A DNA stretch of 64,000 bases from CBDFGT01 sp965247225 (GTDB lineage Bacteria; Pseudomonadota; Alphaproteobacteria; Rhizobiales; Rhizobiaceae), in the NCBI GenBank assembly GCA_965247225.1, contig CBDFGT010000040.1:43873-107872 (forward strand), in the 5' to 3' direction. Shown here piece by piece: positions 36,500 to 44,315 of the stretch (its first letter is position 1; each line of letters opens with the position of its first letter). Position numbers and translations under genes: made by a program. Under the pieces are notes generated by a model. It was not told where the DNA came from. It was given only the letters and a program-made list of their open reading frames with translations, and did no database searches.

Positions 36500-37681
36500 T
36501 TGGCTGACGGATCAGCGTGGCCGGGCTGGCTGACGTTCAACGCTTCAACGCGGGAGTTTGCCGGCACGCCGCCATCCAATTTCAACGGCTTCGTGGACAT
36601 CGAAGTCACAGCATCTGACGGCAGCCTCACGACATCTGATGTGTTCAGGTTGACAGTGACACCTGTCAATGATGCGCCGACAGCCATCGCCTTGTCAGTC
36701 ACGTCGATTGCGGAAAACAGTGCCATCGGAACGGTAATCGGAACATTGTCTGCAACGGATGCGGACGCTGGTGACACCGCAACCTATTCGCTGGTGACCG
36801 GTACAGGGAGCGCCGACAACGGTCTCGTGTCGATTGTCGGCAACCAGTTGCGCGTCAATGGTTCGATCGATTTTGAAACCAATCCGACGCTCGATCTTCG
36901 TGTCCGGGTTACTGATGGCGGGGGACTGTCCTTTGAACGGGCGGTTACTGTCGCGGTGACGGATATCGTCGAAGGCCCCGTACTTAACGTCATCAACGGC
37001 ACCAATGGCAACAACAACCAGGTCAATGGCGGCGGCATATTGGGGATACTGTTCCCGGATGCCTTCCGCGGCCTGCTTGGTACCGCAGGGGCAGACCAGA
37101 TCAATGCACTTGGCGGCAATGACTATGCCTATGGCTTTGGCGGCAACGATACCATCGAAGGTGGTACCGGCGATGACTATCTCTATGGCGATTTCGCAAC
37201 GGGTCTGGCCGGTTTGGTTCAGCAATTGCTGCATCCGGGTGCCGAAGGCAATGATCGGCTCAATGGCGGCGCTGGCAGTGATCATCTGTTTGGCGCCGGC
37301 GGCAATGACTGGCTGAATGGCGGCTCCGGACGGGACTATCTCAACGGCGGTGCAGGTGCGGATCAGTTTGTTTTTGATGATGGTGATTCCGGCGTTGCTG
37401 CCAATCAGCGCGACCGGATCGAAGACTTCCGTCGATCACAAGGTGACCACATCGATCTGCGGTTGGTGGATGGTAATGCCGCGACGAGTGCAGACGACGG
37501 TCTCGCGCTGCGGGCAACGCAAGCCCAGGCGCTTAACCAGATCGGCTCGGTTTATCTTGGCAGCTACGCCAATGGCCAGCAAACGGTTTTCATCAACTCG
37601 AGCGCCGCAGCCGGATTTGAGATGGCAATCGACGTGGCAACAAACTCGGCGCTCGTCGCGGCGGATTTCTTCCTGGTGTGA
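36500..37681 (+). CDS. C-terminal part of the RTX protein
   Basis: Carries the end of the protein: a dystroglycan/cadherin-like Ig domain (PGWLTFNASTREFAGTPP), another cadherin domain (SVTSIAENSAIGTVIGTLSA), then canonical RTX nonapeptides (GGNDYAYGFGGNDTIEGGTG, GGAGSDHLFGAGGNDWLNGG). The C-terminal module (ADQFVFDDGDSG, then RIEDFRRSQGDHIDLR) is the usual type I secretion end. The frame can be extended upstream to about 36488 (SARLADGSAWPGW), just after the third shift. A transporter for it is not encoded in the window. A strong bidirectional terminator follows. Confidence 0.8.
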   Translation: MADGSAWPGWLTFNASTREFAGTPPSNFNGFVDIEVTASDGSLTTSDVFRLTVTPVNDAPTAIALSVTSIAENSAIGTVIGTLSATDADAGDTATYSLVTGTGSADNGLVSIVGNQLRVNGSIDFETNPTLDLRVRVTDGGGLSFERAVTVAVTDIVEGPVLNVINGTNGNNNQVNGGGILGILFPDAFRGLLGTAGADQINALGGNDYAYGFGGNDTIEGGTGDDYLYGDFATGLAGLVQQLLHPGAEGNDRLNGGAGSDHLFGAGGNDWLNGGSGRDYLNGGAGADQFVFDDGDSGVAANQRDRIEDFRRSQGDHIDLRLVDGNAATSADDGLALRATQAQALNQIGSVYLGSYANGQQTVFINSSAAAGFEMAIDVATNSALVAADFFLV

Positions 37682-37690
37682 GCCGGAAGT

Positions 37691-37723
37691 GCGGCGCCTG
37701 TTTGCATTGCCAACAGGCGCCGC
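37691..37723. terminator. Bidirectional terminator
   Basis: A perfect 12-bp stem, GCGGCGCCTGTT (37691-37702) and AACAGGCGCCGC (37712-37723), lies between the convergent RTX and second potF genes. T-tracts are weak on both strands, but position and strength fit termination. Confidence 0.75.
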
Positions 37724-37727
37724 ATTC

Positions 37728-38813
37728 TCATTCCTGACCTATCGCCTTCTGCCAGGCCTTGTGCCAGGTGCGAAGCTCCTGTGGCGTAAACACGCGCGGG
37801 ATTGTCAGTTTCGCAATTGTCTCTGACGAGGGATAGAGGTTCTTGTCTTCCCGCAAGACAGGGTCGACCAGATTCATGGCTTCCGCATTTGCCGTTGCAA
37901 AGCCGGTTTCATTGGCAGCAGCCGCTGCGATTTCCGGGCGCATCATGAAATCGAGAAATTTGACGCCGGCAGCGGCATTTGGCGCGTCTGCGGGAACTGC
38001 CAGGAGGTCGAAATACATCAGCGCACCTTCCTTAGGCAAACGGTAGTCGACCTTGAAAGTCTGCTTGGATTCAGCCGCGCGCAAGGATGCCACGCGGGCA
38101 TCGCCGGAAAAACCCAAGGCAAGGCAATAGTCACCGGATGCAAGGCCGCCCAGATATTCAGAGGAGTGGAAACGGCGGATGCTGGGGCGCAATTTGGCAA
38201 TGAGTGCTGCGGCCTCATTGATATCCGCCTCGCTCGCCGTATTCGGGTCTTTGCCTTGATAAATCAAGACACTGCCAAGAACCTGTTCGCCATCATCAAG
38301 CATCGCAACGCCGCAGGTGGAGAACTTGGAGACGATCTCCGGATCAAACAGCATTGCCCATGAATCGACCGGGGCGTCCGGCATGATCTCCTTGACTTTC
38401 TCCACATTGAAAATGACGCCGGTTGTGCCCCACATCCACGGCACGCCATGAAGGCCATTCGGATCGACCTTGACCAGTTGCTGCATCACTCCGGCATCAA
38501 TGTTCTTGATGTTGGGCAGGGCGGCCTGATCAAGCGGTGCCCAGACATTGGCCTGCAACTGGCGGGCAAAATGCGGCGACAGATTGGGCGTAACAACATC
38601 GTAGCCGCTTTTGCCGGTCAACAGCTTGGTTTCGACAATGTCATTGTTGTCGAAAACATCGTAGACAACCTTTGTGCCGCTCTCTTTGGTGAAGGTGGCG
38701 ATCGATGTAGCCCCGAAATAGTCGGACCAGGAATAAAGGTGCAATTCATCCGCTCCGGCCGGGGCGGAAGTCAGCATCAGCGAAAAGGCAAAGAGTGCTT
38801 TTGTCTTGGACAT
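37728..38813 (-). CDS. Second polyamine-binding protein, PotF/PotD type
   Basis: A 361-residue periplasmic solute-binding protein with a Sec signal (MSKTKALFAFSLMLTSAPAG, cut near GADEL). The mature protein opens LHLYSWSDYFGATSIATFTK and has YDVFDNNDIVETKLLTGKSG and VPWMWGTTGVIFN, as in PotD/PotF. It is distinct from the protein at 22483-23544 and has no permease genes of its own, so it may feed the PotGHI system of the first cluster. The start at 38813 follows GGAG by 8 bases. It is the last gene of the aguA-aguB-potF transcript. Confidence 0.88.
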   Translation of the reverse strand: MSKTKALFAFSLMLTSAPAGADELHLYSWSDYFGATSIATFTKESGTKVVYDVFDNNDIVETKLLTGKSGYDVVTPNLSPHFARQLQANVWAPLDQAALPNIKNIDAGVMQQLVKVDPNGLHGVPWMWGTTGVIFNVEKVKEIMPDAPVDSWAMLFDPEIVSKFSTCGVAMLDDGEQVLGSVLIYQGKDPNTASEADINEAAALIAKLRPSIRRFHSSEYLGGLASGDYCLALGFSGDARVASLRAAESKQTFKVDYRLPKEGALMYFDLLAVPADAPNAAAGVKFLDFMMRPEIAAAAANETGFATANAEAMNLVDPVLREDKNLYPSSETIAKLTIPRVFTPQELRTWHKAWQKAIGQE

Positions 38814-38833
38814 GCCGGTCTCCATTTGAACAA

Positions 38834-39724
38834 TCATGCAGCAGTTGCGGGAAGCAGTCGGGCAGGCGTCTTTTCGCTGAGCGCCGGGTAAAGGTCGCAG
38901 CGCCGGTCGCGGAACACGCCCCACATCCGGCGCGCTTCTGCAATTTCGGACATGTTGAGTTCAGCGGTGATGACGCCTTCGGTAATGCGGTCGGCCTCGG
39001 CAAGTTTTGCTCCGGTGAGATCGGCAATGAACGATGAGCCATAGAATGTGACGCTGCAGCTTTCGCCGCGTTCAATGCCGACACGATTTGCGGCAATGAG
39101 CGGTGTCAGGTTCGCCCCGGCATGGCCTTGCATGACACGCTGCCAATGATCGCGCGAATCCCAAGCCGGATTGGACGGTTCGGAGCCGATTGCTGTCGGG
39201 TAGATCAGAATTTCCGCACCCTTGAGCACCATTGCCCGTGCCGCCTCCGGAAACCATTGATCCCAGCAGATGCCGGCGCCGACTTTGCCGACGGCGGTTT
39301 CATGGACCATGAAGCCGGTGTCGCCTTCAGTGAAATAGAGTTTCTCGCTGTAGCCTGGCGCATCGGGAATGTGGCTTTTGCGATAGGTCATGGAGACACG
39401 CCCATCGGCGTCAACCATCACCAGCGAATTGAAACACCGGGGGCCGTCCTTTTCGAACAGGGATACCGGCAATACGACGCCAAGCTCCCTGGCGAGACTG
39501 GAAAAGCGGCTGATTGTTGAATGGCCTTCAAATGGCTTAGCCCGCGCCATGTGTTTTCTGTCGGCATCCATGCAGAAATAAATGCCTTCGAACAGTTCCT
39601 GCAGCACGACCAGTTTCGCGCCGCGTGCTGCGGCATGGCGTACATGCAGTTCGAGCTTGTCGAGATTTGCGTTCACGTCATCGGTGCAGGCAATTTGAAC
39701 GGCGGCGACCACGAGATTGGACAT
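38834..39724 (-). CDS. aguB: N-carbamoylputrescine amidase (second copy)
   Basis: A 296-residue nitrilase-superfamily amidase with triad Glu43 (LQELFEGIYFC), Lys116 (YRKSHIPDAPGY) and Cys153 (GAGICWDQWFPEAAR). It is clearly the same family as the copy at 20188-21072 but diverged throughout, so the two are not a recent duplication. Lying 10 bases after agmatine deiminase on the same transcript, it is the obvious partner that turns N-carbamoylputrescine into putrescine. The start at 39724 gives MSNLVVAAVQ and follows a GGAGACG ribosome site. Confidence 0.92.
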   Translation of the reverse strand: MSNLVVAAVQIACTDDVNANLDKLELHVRHAAARGAKLVVLQELFEGIYFCMDADRKHMARAKPFEGHSTISRFSSLARELGVVLPVSLFEKDGPRCFNSLVMVDADGRVSMTYRKSHIPDAPGYSEKLYFTEGDTGFMVHETAVGKVGAGICWDQWFPEAARAMVLKGAEILIYPTAIGSEPSNPAWDSRDHWQRVMQGHAGANLTPLIAANRVGIERGESCSVTFYGSSFIADLTGAKLAEADRITEGVITAELNMSEIAEARRMWGVFRDRRCDLYPALSEKTPARLLPATAA

Positions 39725-39734
39725 GTTCGTCTCC

Positions 39735-40757
39735 TCAACTTTTGCTGGATTGGGTGAAGGAATATTGTTCCTGTGTGATGCAATGCACCGACCCGCCACC
39801 CGGTGCGATGGCATTGACATCAATGGTCACCACCTTGCGGTCCGGATAGGCTTCAGACACAATCCTGACGGCCTCGGCGTCACTGGCGATGCCGTAGACC
39901 GGCAGGATCAGGCCGCCGTTGGGCAAATAGAAATTGATGTAAGACCGGCAGAAAACATCGCTGGTAACTGTCGCCTCCGCTGCTTCAGGCAGCAGGATGA
40001 TTTCGAGTTTGCGCCCCTTTGCATCAGTCTCGTTTTTCAGGACCGCAAGGTTCTGTTCCAAAATGCGCCCGTGGACATCATCGGGATTGGAATTCATCTC
40101 AAACAGAACAACACCGGGTCGGACATAGCAGCACATGCCGTCGATATGACCGTCCGTTTCAAGATCAAGCGGATCACCCGGCAGCCAGATAACTTTTTGA
40201 ACACCCAGCATTGCCTTCAGTTCTGCCTCGGCGAATGCTTTGCTCACACCCGGATTGCGGTTCGGGTTGAGTATCGAGGTTTCGGTGACGATCAGCGTGC
40301 CTTCGCCGTCGCAGCATAGCGAACCACCTTCGCAATACAGCCAGGAGCGGCGCATCGGCATGTCTTGATGCCCGAGAATTATTCCGGCCAGCGCGTCATC
40401 ATTGTCAAAGGGTGCATGCTTGCCGCCCCAGGCATTGAAGCGCCACGATACACCGGATCCGCTGCCATCGGCATTTTGAACAAATGTTGGGCCCGAATCC
40501 CGGATCCAGCAATCATCGATCGGCATTTCCACAACGCTGGCATGATTGCCGAGCATTCGCCGTGCCTTTTCGGCATGATCCGGGTGGGCAACCATAGTGA
40601 CAGGCTCGAATCCGGAGATTGCGCGGGCTACTTGAACATACCCCTTCTGCACATCGCCAAGCAGGTCTTCATACAGATCCTCGCGATGCGGCCACGCCAT
40701 CCATGTTTGCAAATGCGGTTCAAACTCTGCCGGACGGCGCACGGATGAATGGGTCAT
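39735..40757 (-). CDS. aguA: Agmatine deiminase
   Basis: A 340-residue enzyme of the guanidino-modifying superfamily that hydrolyses agmatine to N-carbamoylputrescine and ammonia. The catalytic Cys is Cys326 in GGGSVHCITQEQ. Other active-site segments are DDCWIRDSGPTF (residues 81-92), EGGSLCCDGEGT (143-154) and TDGHIDGM (201-208). The start at 40757 gives MTHSSVRRPAEFEPH, typical of the family. First gene of the aguA-aguB-potF transcript and divergent from a LysR regulator, which probably controls it. Confidence 0.95.
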   Translation of the reverse strand: MTHSSVRRPAEFEPHLQTWMAWPHREDLYEDLLGDVQKGYVQVARAISGFEPVTMVAHPDHAEKARRMLGNHASVVEMPIDDCWIRDSGPTFVQNADGSGSGVSWRFNAWGGKHAPFDNDDALAGIILGHQDMPMRRSWLYCEGGSLCCDGEGTLIVTETSILNPNRNPGVSKAFAEAELKAMLGVQKVIWLPGDPLDLETDGHIDGMCCYVRPGVVLFEMNSNPDDVHGRILEQNLAVLKNETDAKGRKLEIILLPEAAEATVTSDVFCRSYINFYLPNGGLILPVYGIASDAEAVRIVSEAYPDRKVVTIDVNAIAPGGGSVHCITQEQYSFTQSSKS

Positions 40758-40862
40758 GTCTGGGGTTGCCTGTCCTGTCACGATGGTTCTCGCTTGCTGG
40801 TTTCCTTCGTGGAAATTGACAGTACCGCGATCCTCGATCAAACAAGAAGCATTCCGCCAATA

Positions 40863-40879
40863 CATGAATGGAATTCATG
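40863..40879. promoter_or_regulatory. Dyad just upstream of the LysR gene
   Basis: CATGAAT (40863-40869) and ATTCATG (40873-40879) form a perfect 7-bp inverted repeat with a 3-base spacer, one base before the LysR start codon and in the aguA divergent region. It could be an autoregulatory site or hide the start codon in the mRNA. Confidence 0.35.
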
Positions 40880-40880
40880 C

Positions 40881-41768
40881 ATGAGACGCTACCGCAATGT
40901 GCCCCCACTGCAGTTCCTGCTCGGATTTGAGGCAGCTGCAAGGCTTGGCAGTTTTTCCAGGGCAGCGGCGGAACTGGGCCTTTCCCAATCGGCAGTCAGC
41001 CATGAAATGCGCCTGCTGGAAGAAAGGATAGGCCAGCCGCTTTTCCTGCGGGTTGGCAGGAGCATCCAACTGACGGATGCCGGGCATGTCTATCAGCGCA
41101 CGGTGCGAGAGGCCTTGAATGACCTCGATGCCGCACAGCAACGGCTGGAACCATTCCGGCGCCAAAGCAGCGTCGTCATCTATGCGCCGCGTGACTTTGG
41201 TCGCCTCTGGCTGTTGCCGCGCCTGCCTGCACTGCGCGATGTCCATCCGGACGTGCAGCCATGGCTTGATACGAGCGGTGCGCCGATAGACTTCTCGTCA
41301 ATGGAAATCAGCATCGGCATTACCTATGCACACGAGCCAGCGCCGGACCTGCTTTCGGTGAAGCTGGTTCAAGACAGGAAGTCACCGATGGTCGCACCCG
41401 GTACCGTTCAGGATACCCAGGGCGATATCGATGCGCTGGCAGGTCTGCCGTTGATTCATGACGAGAAACTGCCTGGTTGGGCACAGTTTTTTGAAAGTTT
41501 CGGCCATGGCGGAACCGTTCACCCAAGCGGGCTGGATTTCAGCGATAGCGATGCCGCACTGGGTGCGGCGTGCGAAGGTCTGGGCGTTGTCCTTGGAAGC
41601 GAAATCCTTGCAGACAATTACCTGAAATCGAAACGGCTGATATCGATGCCTGGCTTGTGCTTTGACCCGATGCGTTCGTGGTTTGCCGTGACAACAGAGC
41701 AGGAAATAGCCAATCCCCATACGGCAAATGTCTGGAACTGGCTGACGGGTTTGGCCTCGAGTGACTGA
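40881..41768 (+). CDS. LysR-type regulator, GcvA-like
   Basis: A 295-residue LysR-family regulator. The N-terminal helix-turn-helix reads LLGFEAAARLGSFSRAAAEL and GLSQSAVSHEMRLLEERIGQ. The effector domain (about 90-295) has the GcvA-subgroup pattern, with RLWLLPRLPALRDVHPDV and a closing FDPMRSWFAVTTEQE. It is divergent from agmatine deiminase, the classic arrangement for a LysR activator of the adjacent operon. Agmatine or N-carbamoylputrescine is the likely effector (inference). The ATG at 40881 begins the conserved domain. Confidence 0.9.
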   Translation: MRRYRNVPPLQFLLGFEAAARLGSFSRAAAELGLSQSAVSHEMRLLEERIGQPLFLRVGRSIQLTDAGHVYQRTVREALNDLDAAQQRLEPFRRQSSVVIYAPRDFGRLWLLPRLPALRDVHPDVQPWLDTSGAPIDFSSMEISIGITYAHEPAPDLLSVKLVQDRKSPMVAPGTVQDTQGDIDALAGLPLIHDEKLPGWAQFFESFGHGGTVHPSGLDFSDSDAALGAACEGLGVVLGSEILADNYLKSKRLISMPGLCFDPMRSWFAVTTEQEIANPHTANVWNWLTGLASSD

Positions 41769-41891
41769 GTTCGTTCCGGAACAGAATTGATCCGGCGCAA
41801 TGCGTGCCCACGTGCGCGCACCTACACTTGTGGCAACGGTCACCGTCGTGAGGGTTGGCGGGACTGCCAATTACATTCACTTGGTGATGTC

Positions 41892-44315
41892 ATGCGACAC
41901 TTCTCCAAACCCCTCAGGTTCTCCCTGCAAATCGTTTTTGCCTGCCTGATCTGGATCGTCGGCTCCCAGCCTGTCCTGGCCGAATCAGGTTGGACGAATT
42001 TCAGTCTGGGTGAAGTCACATTCTCCGCACCAAGCGACTGGAATGTTACCACCCAAACCAACGATGAAGCCTATTTGGAAGGCCCCGGCGGTGAGACGCG
42101 TCTGCTGGCATTCTGGTGGGAACCCAACGAGCCGCTCCTGGGGTATGATGATATTGTCATGCATGAGAAGCGGGTGGTGGCGGGCAAGGATGCGTTGTTC
42201 ATCTACTCGCGCTTCCCCGAAGTGCAGAGCCTGAAACTGGCGTTTGACACACCACGCGAAGATGGTCGGCAATTCGTCTTCCTGCTGGAAAGCGATACCG
42301 AGGATTTTTCCAACGGTTCGCCACTGTTTGATGAACTCACTTCGGGAATCCGGTTTGGTGGCGCTGCGGGAAATGATGCCGAAGCACCGACTCCGGCGAT
42401 TGCTGGCACCAGGCCCATTCCGCTTGAAATGCTGAAACTGCGCATCAACGAAGACTGTGAGGGAATTGACCTTTCCAACTGGGATCATCCGGCACGGGAC
42501 GAGATGAACAAGCGCCCGCAAGCGCATCTGCGTTGGGCCGCCCTGTGCGACGCGAAGCGCTATCCGATTTTCGGGATGGATTTCGACTATGATCCGAATG
42601 GCGAGACCGAGGATTTCTTCCGGCCGTTTTTCTACGATCTCCTGCAGGCCAACGGCCGCTGGCCTTACGCGATCATTGTGCCGGGTGATGAGTTGATGAT
42701 CGCCGTTTCCGGCAAGTCGAAGAAGGAATTCAATGTTGAATACCAGGAGGCGCCCGAATTCTCCGACGGTGTCGCTGCGCCGCAATCGTCTGAGGCTGCA
42801 AGCCCTGAACAGCCAGCTGCGGAGATTCCCCAACAGCCGGAAAACCCGGCACCGCCGCTTGCCGTTGCGGTCGCAGCGGAAAACGATCCAACACGCCCGT
42901 TGCGGCCCGGCGAGAGCCAGACCGTTTCACTCTATGCGGGTGGGGAACCGGTCGCGCCGTGGAGCGGTTACGAGGCGCGAGGCGGCAATTTCAAGGAACA
43001 TGTGCGCTTCGACAATGGCGCCCTTGTTGCGCATGTGCCGAAGGATTCCGCCGGCGGCTTCACCGGAATTTACAGTGAAGGTGCACTGCTCTGGCTTGAT
43101 GCGTTTCGCAATGGCGGGCAAGCGCGGCTGACCTTTACCTTTGATCCGGCCGATACCACCGGTTTCCTAATTGGCCTGAGTCCTGACTACAACCTGCAGG
43201 GCAATGATGTTTCCAACCCGCGTTTCATGCTGCACTGGCGGCGGACAGCCGATGGCGGGGCAAAACTCACCTACGTGCGCGATGACGCAAATGTCGCCGA
43301 TGTCGCAACTGCTGCCGATGCGCCGGAGAATGTCACACTTGTTTTGCGCGAGGATGGACTTCGCGTTGAAGCGCTCGGCTTCCCCGCTGATCTGGTGGCC
43401 TGGCCCGAAGTCGCCGATGGTCAGGGTTTTCGCATCTATGCCATGACCCGCCCCGACCAGGACAATGAAGCGGTGTCGATGGCGTTGCACTCGATCACCC
43501 TGGAACGCAAGGCCGGAGTCGCCATGGAGGCACAAGCAGGTTCCGCATCTGTCGCGCCCCTGCCGCGTCGCGTGATTTTCGAAGGCAAGCCGTCGGACTT
43601 CTGGCAGGCGTCCAGCAATTACAACAACCAGAATGCCGAGTTTGTCACCTTCATAGACGGTGCTGCTGTTGCCGATCCTCCAAAGGACAAGAACGATTGG
43701 GTGCTGGCAGGCCTTCTTTCGCAAGAACCTGTCATGCCTCTCAATGAGCGCATCAACCAAATCTCCTACAGTGTCGAATTGACCTTTGATCCGCGTGGCA
43801 CAACGGGAACCCAGGTCCTGTTCAGCACCACCAGAACGACAGACATGTGGGGACGTGACCTTGCCTGCGCCTTTTCATTCTTTCGAGTGACCGAAGGTCC
43901 GGATGCCGGCAAGACGGTGCTGGAACTGCGGGAAAACTCCGGCCCTTATGCGGTCTGGTCCCGCAAGGTCTCCAGTGACTTTCTTGACCGAAATTGGGAT
44001 GGGCGCGTTCGCCTGACATTTACCGGAACAACCGTGACAGCGGAATTGCCGGGTATCGTAGCACTGCGCGCCATCGGCCTGGACATGTTGCCGGGCCTGA
44101 AGGAATACATGACGGTCTATTCCCTGCCGGAAAAACCGTATGCTGCCAGCCGCATGTCCCTGATGCGAATTGAAGCGGGCTGGGTCACTCCGCCCGGCAT
44201 GAGCGCGCAGCAGCGTTGGTCGCTGGTTGATGACGCAGATTTCAATGCCGATGCCTTTGCCGATGAACTGGCACAAGAGCTTCTGGCACCGGCTACGCAG
44301 GAGCAAAACCCATGA
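41892..44315 (+). CDS. Exported multidomain protein, unknown function
   Basis: An 807-residue protein with a Sec signal (SLQIVFACLIWIVGSQPVLA). Domain layout by eye: a PsbP/DUF1795-like domain at about 30-160 (FSLGEVTFSAPSDWNV to ELTSGIRF), a conserved-looking middle with two Cys (NEDCEGIDLSNW and AALCDAKRYP), a Pro/Ala-rich linker at about 300-350, and two similar beta-rich jelly-roll domains at about 355-560 and 585-770. The jelly rolls start with FKEHVRFDNGALVAHVPKD and AEFVTFIDGAAVADPPKD. The second gene starts in its stop codon as ATGA, so the two proteins are made together. No family was recognised; an envelope or matrix role is likely. Confidence 0.7.
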   Translation: MRHFSKPLRFSLQIVFACLIWIVGSQPVLAESGWTNFSLGEVTFSAPSDWNVTTQTNDEAYLEGPGGETRLLAFWWEPNEPLLGYDDIVMHEKRVVAGKDALFIYSRFPEVQSLKLAFDTPREDGRQFVFLLESDTEDFSNGSPLFDELTSGIRFGGAAGNDAEAPTPAIAGTRPIPLEMLKLRINEDCEGIDLSNWDHPARDEMNKRPQAHLRWAALCDAKRYPIFGMDFDYDPNGETEDFFRPFFYDLLQANGRWPYAIIVPGDELMIAVSGKSKKEFNVEYQEAPEFSDGVAAPQSSEAASPEQPAAEIPQQPENPAPPLAVAVAAENDPTRPLRPGESQTVSLYAGGEPVAPWSGYEARGGNFKEHVRFDNGALVAHVPKDSAGGFTGIYSEGALLWLDAFRNGGQARLTFTFDPADTTGFLIGLSPDYNLQGNDVSNPRFMLHWRRTADGGAKLTYVRDDANVADVATAADAPENVTLVLREDGLRVEALGFPADLVAWPEVADGQGFRIYAMTRPDQDNEAVSMALHSITLERKAGVAMEAQAGSASVAPLPRRVIFEGKPSDFWQASSNYNNQNAEFVTFIDGAAVADPPKDKNDWVLAGLLSQEPVMPLNERINQISYSVELTFDPRGTTGTQVLFSTTRTTDMWGRDLACAFSFFRVTEGPDAGKTVLELRENSGPYAVWSRKVSSDFLDRNWDGRVRLTFTGTTVTAELPGIVALRAIGLDMLPGLKEYMTVYSLPEKPYAASRMSLMRIEAGWVTPPGMSAQQRWSLVDDADFNADAFADELAQELLAPATQEQNP

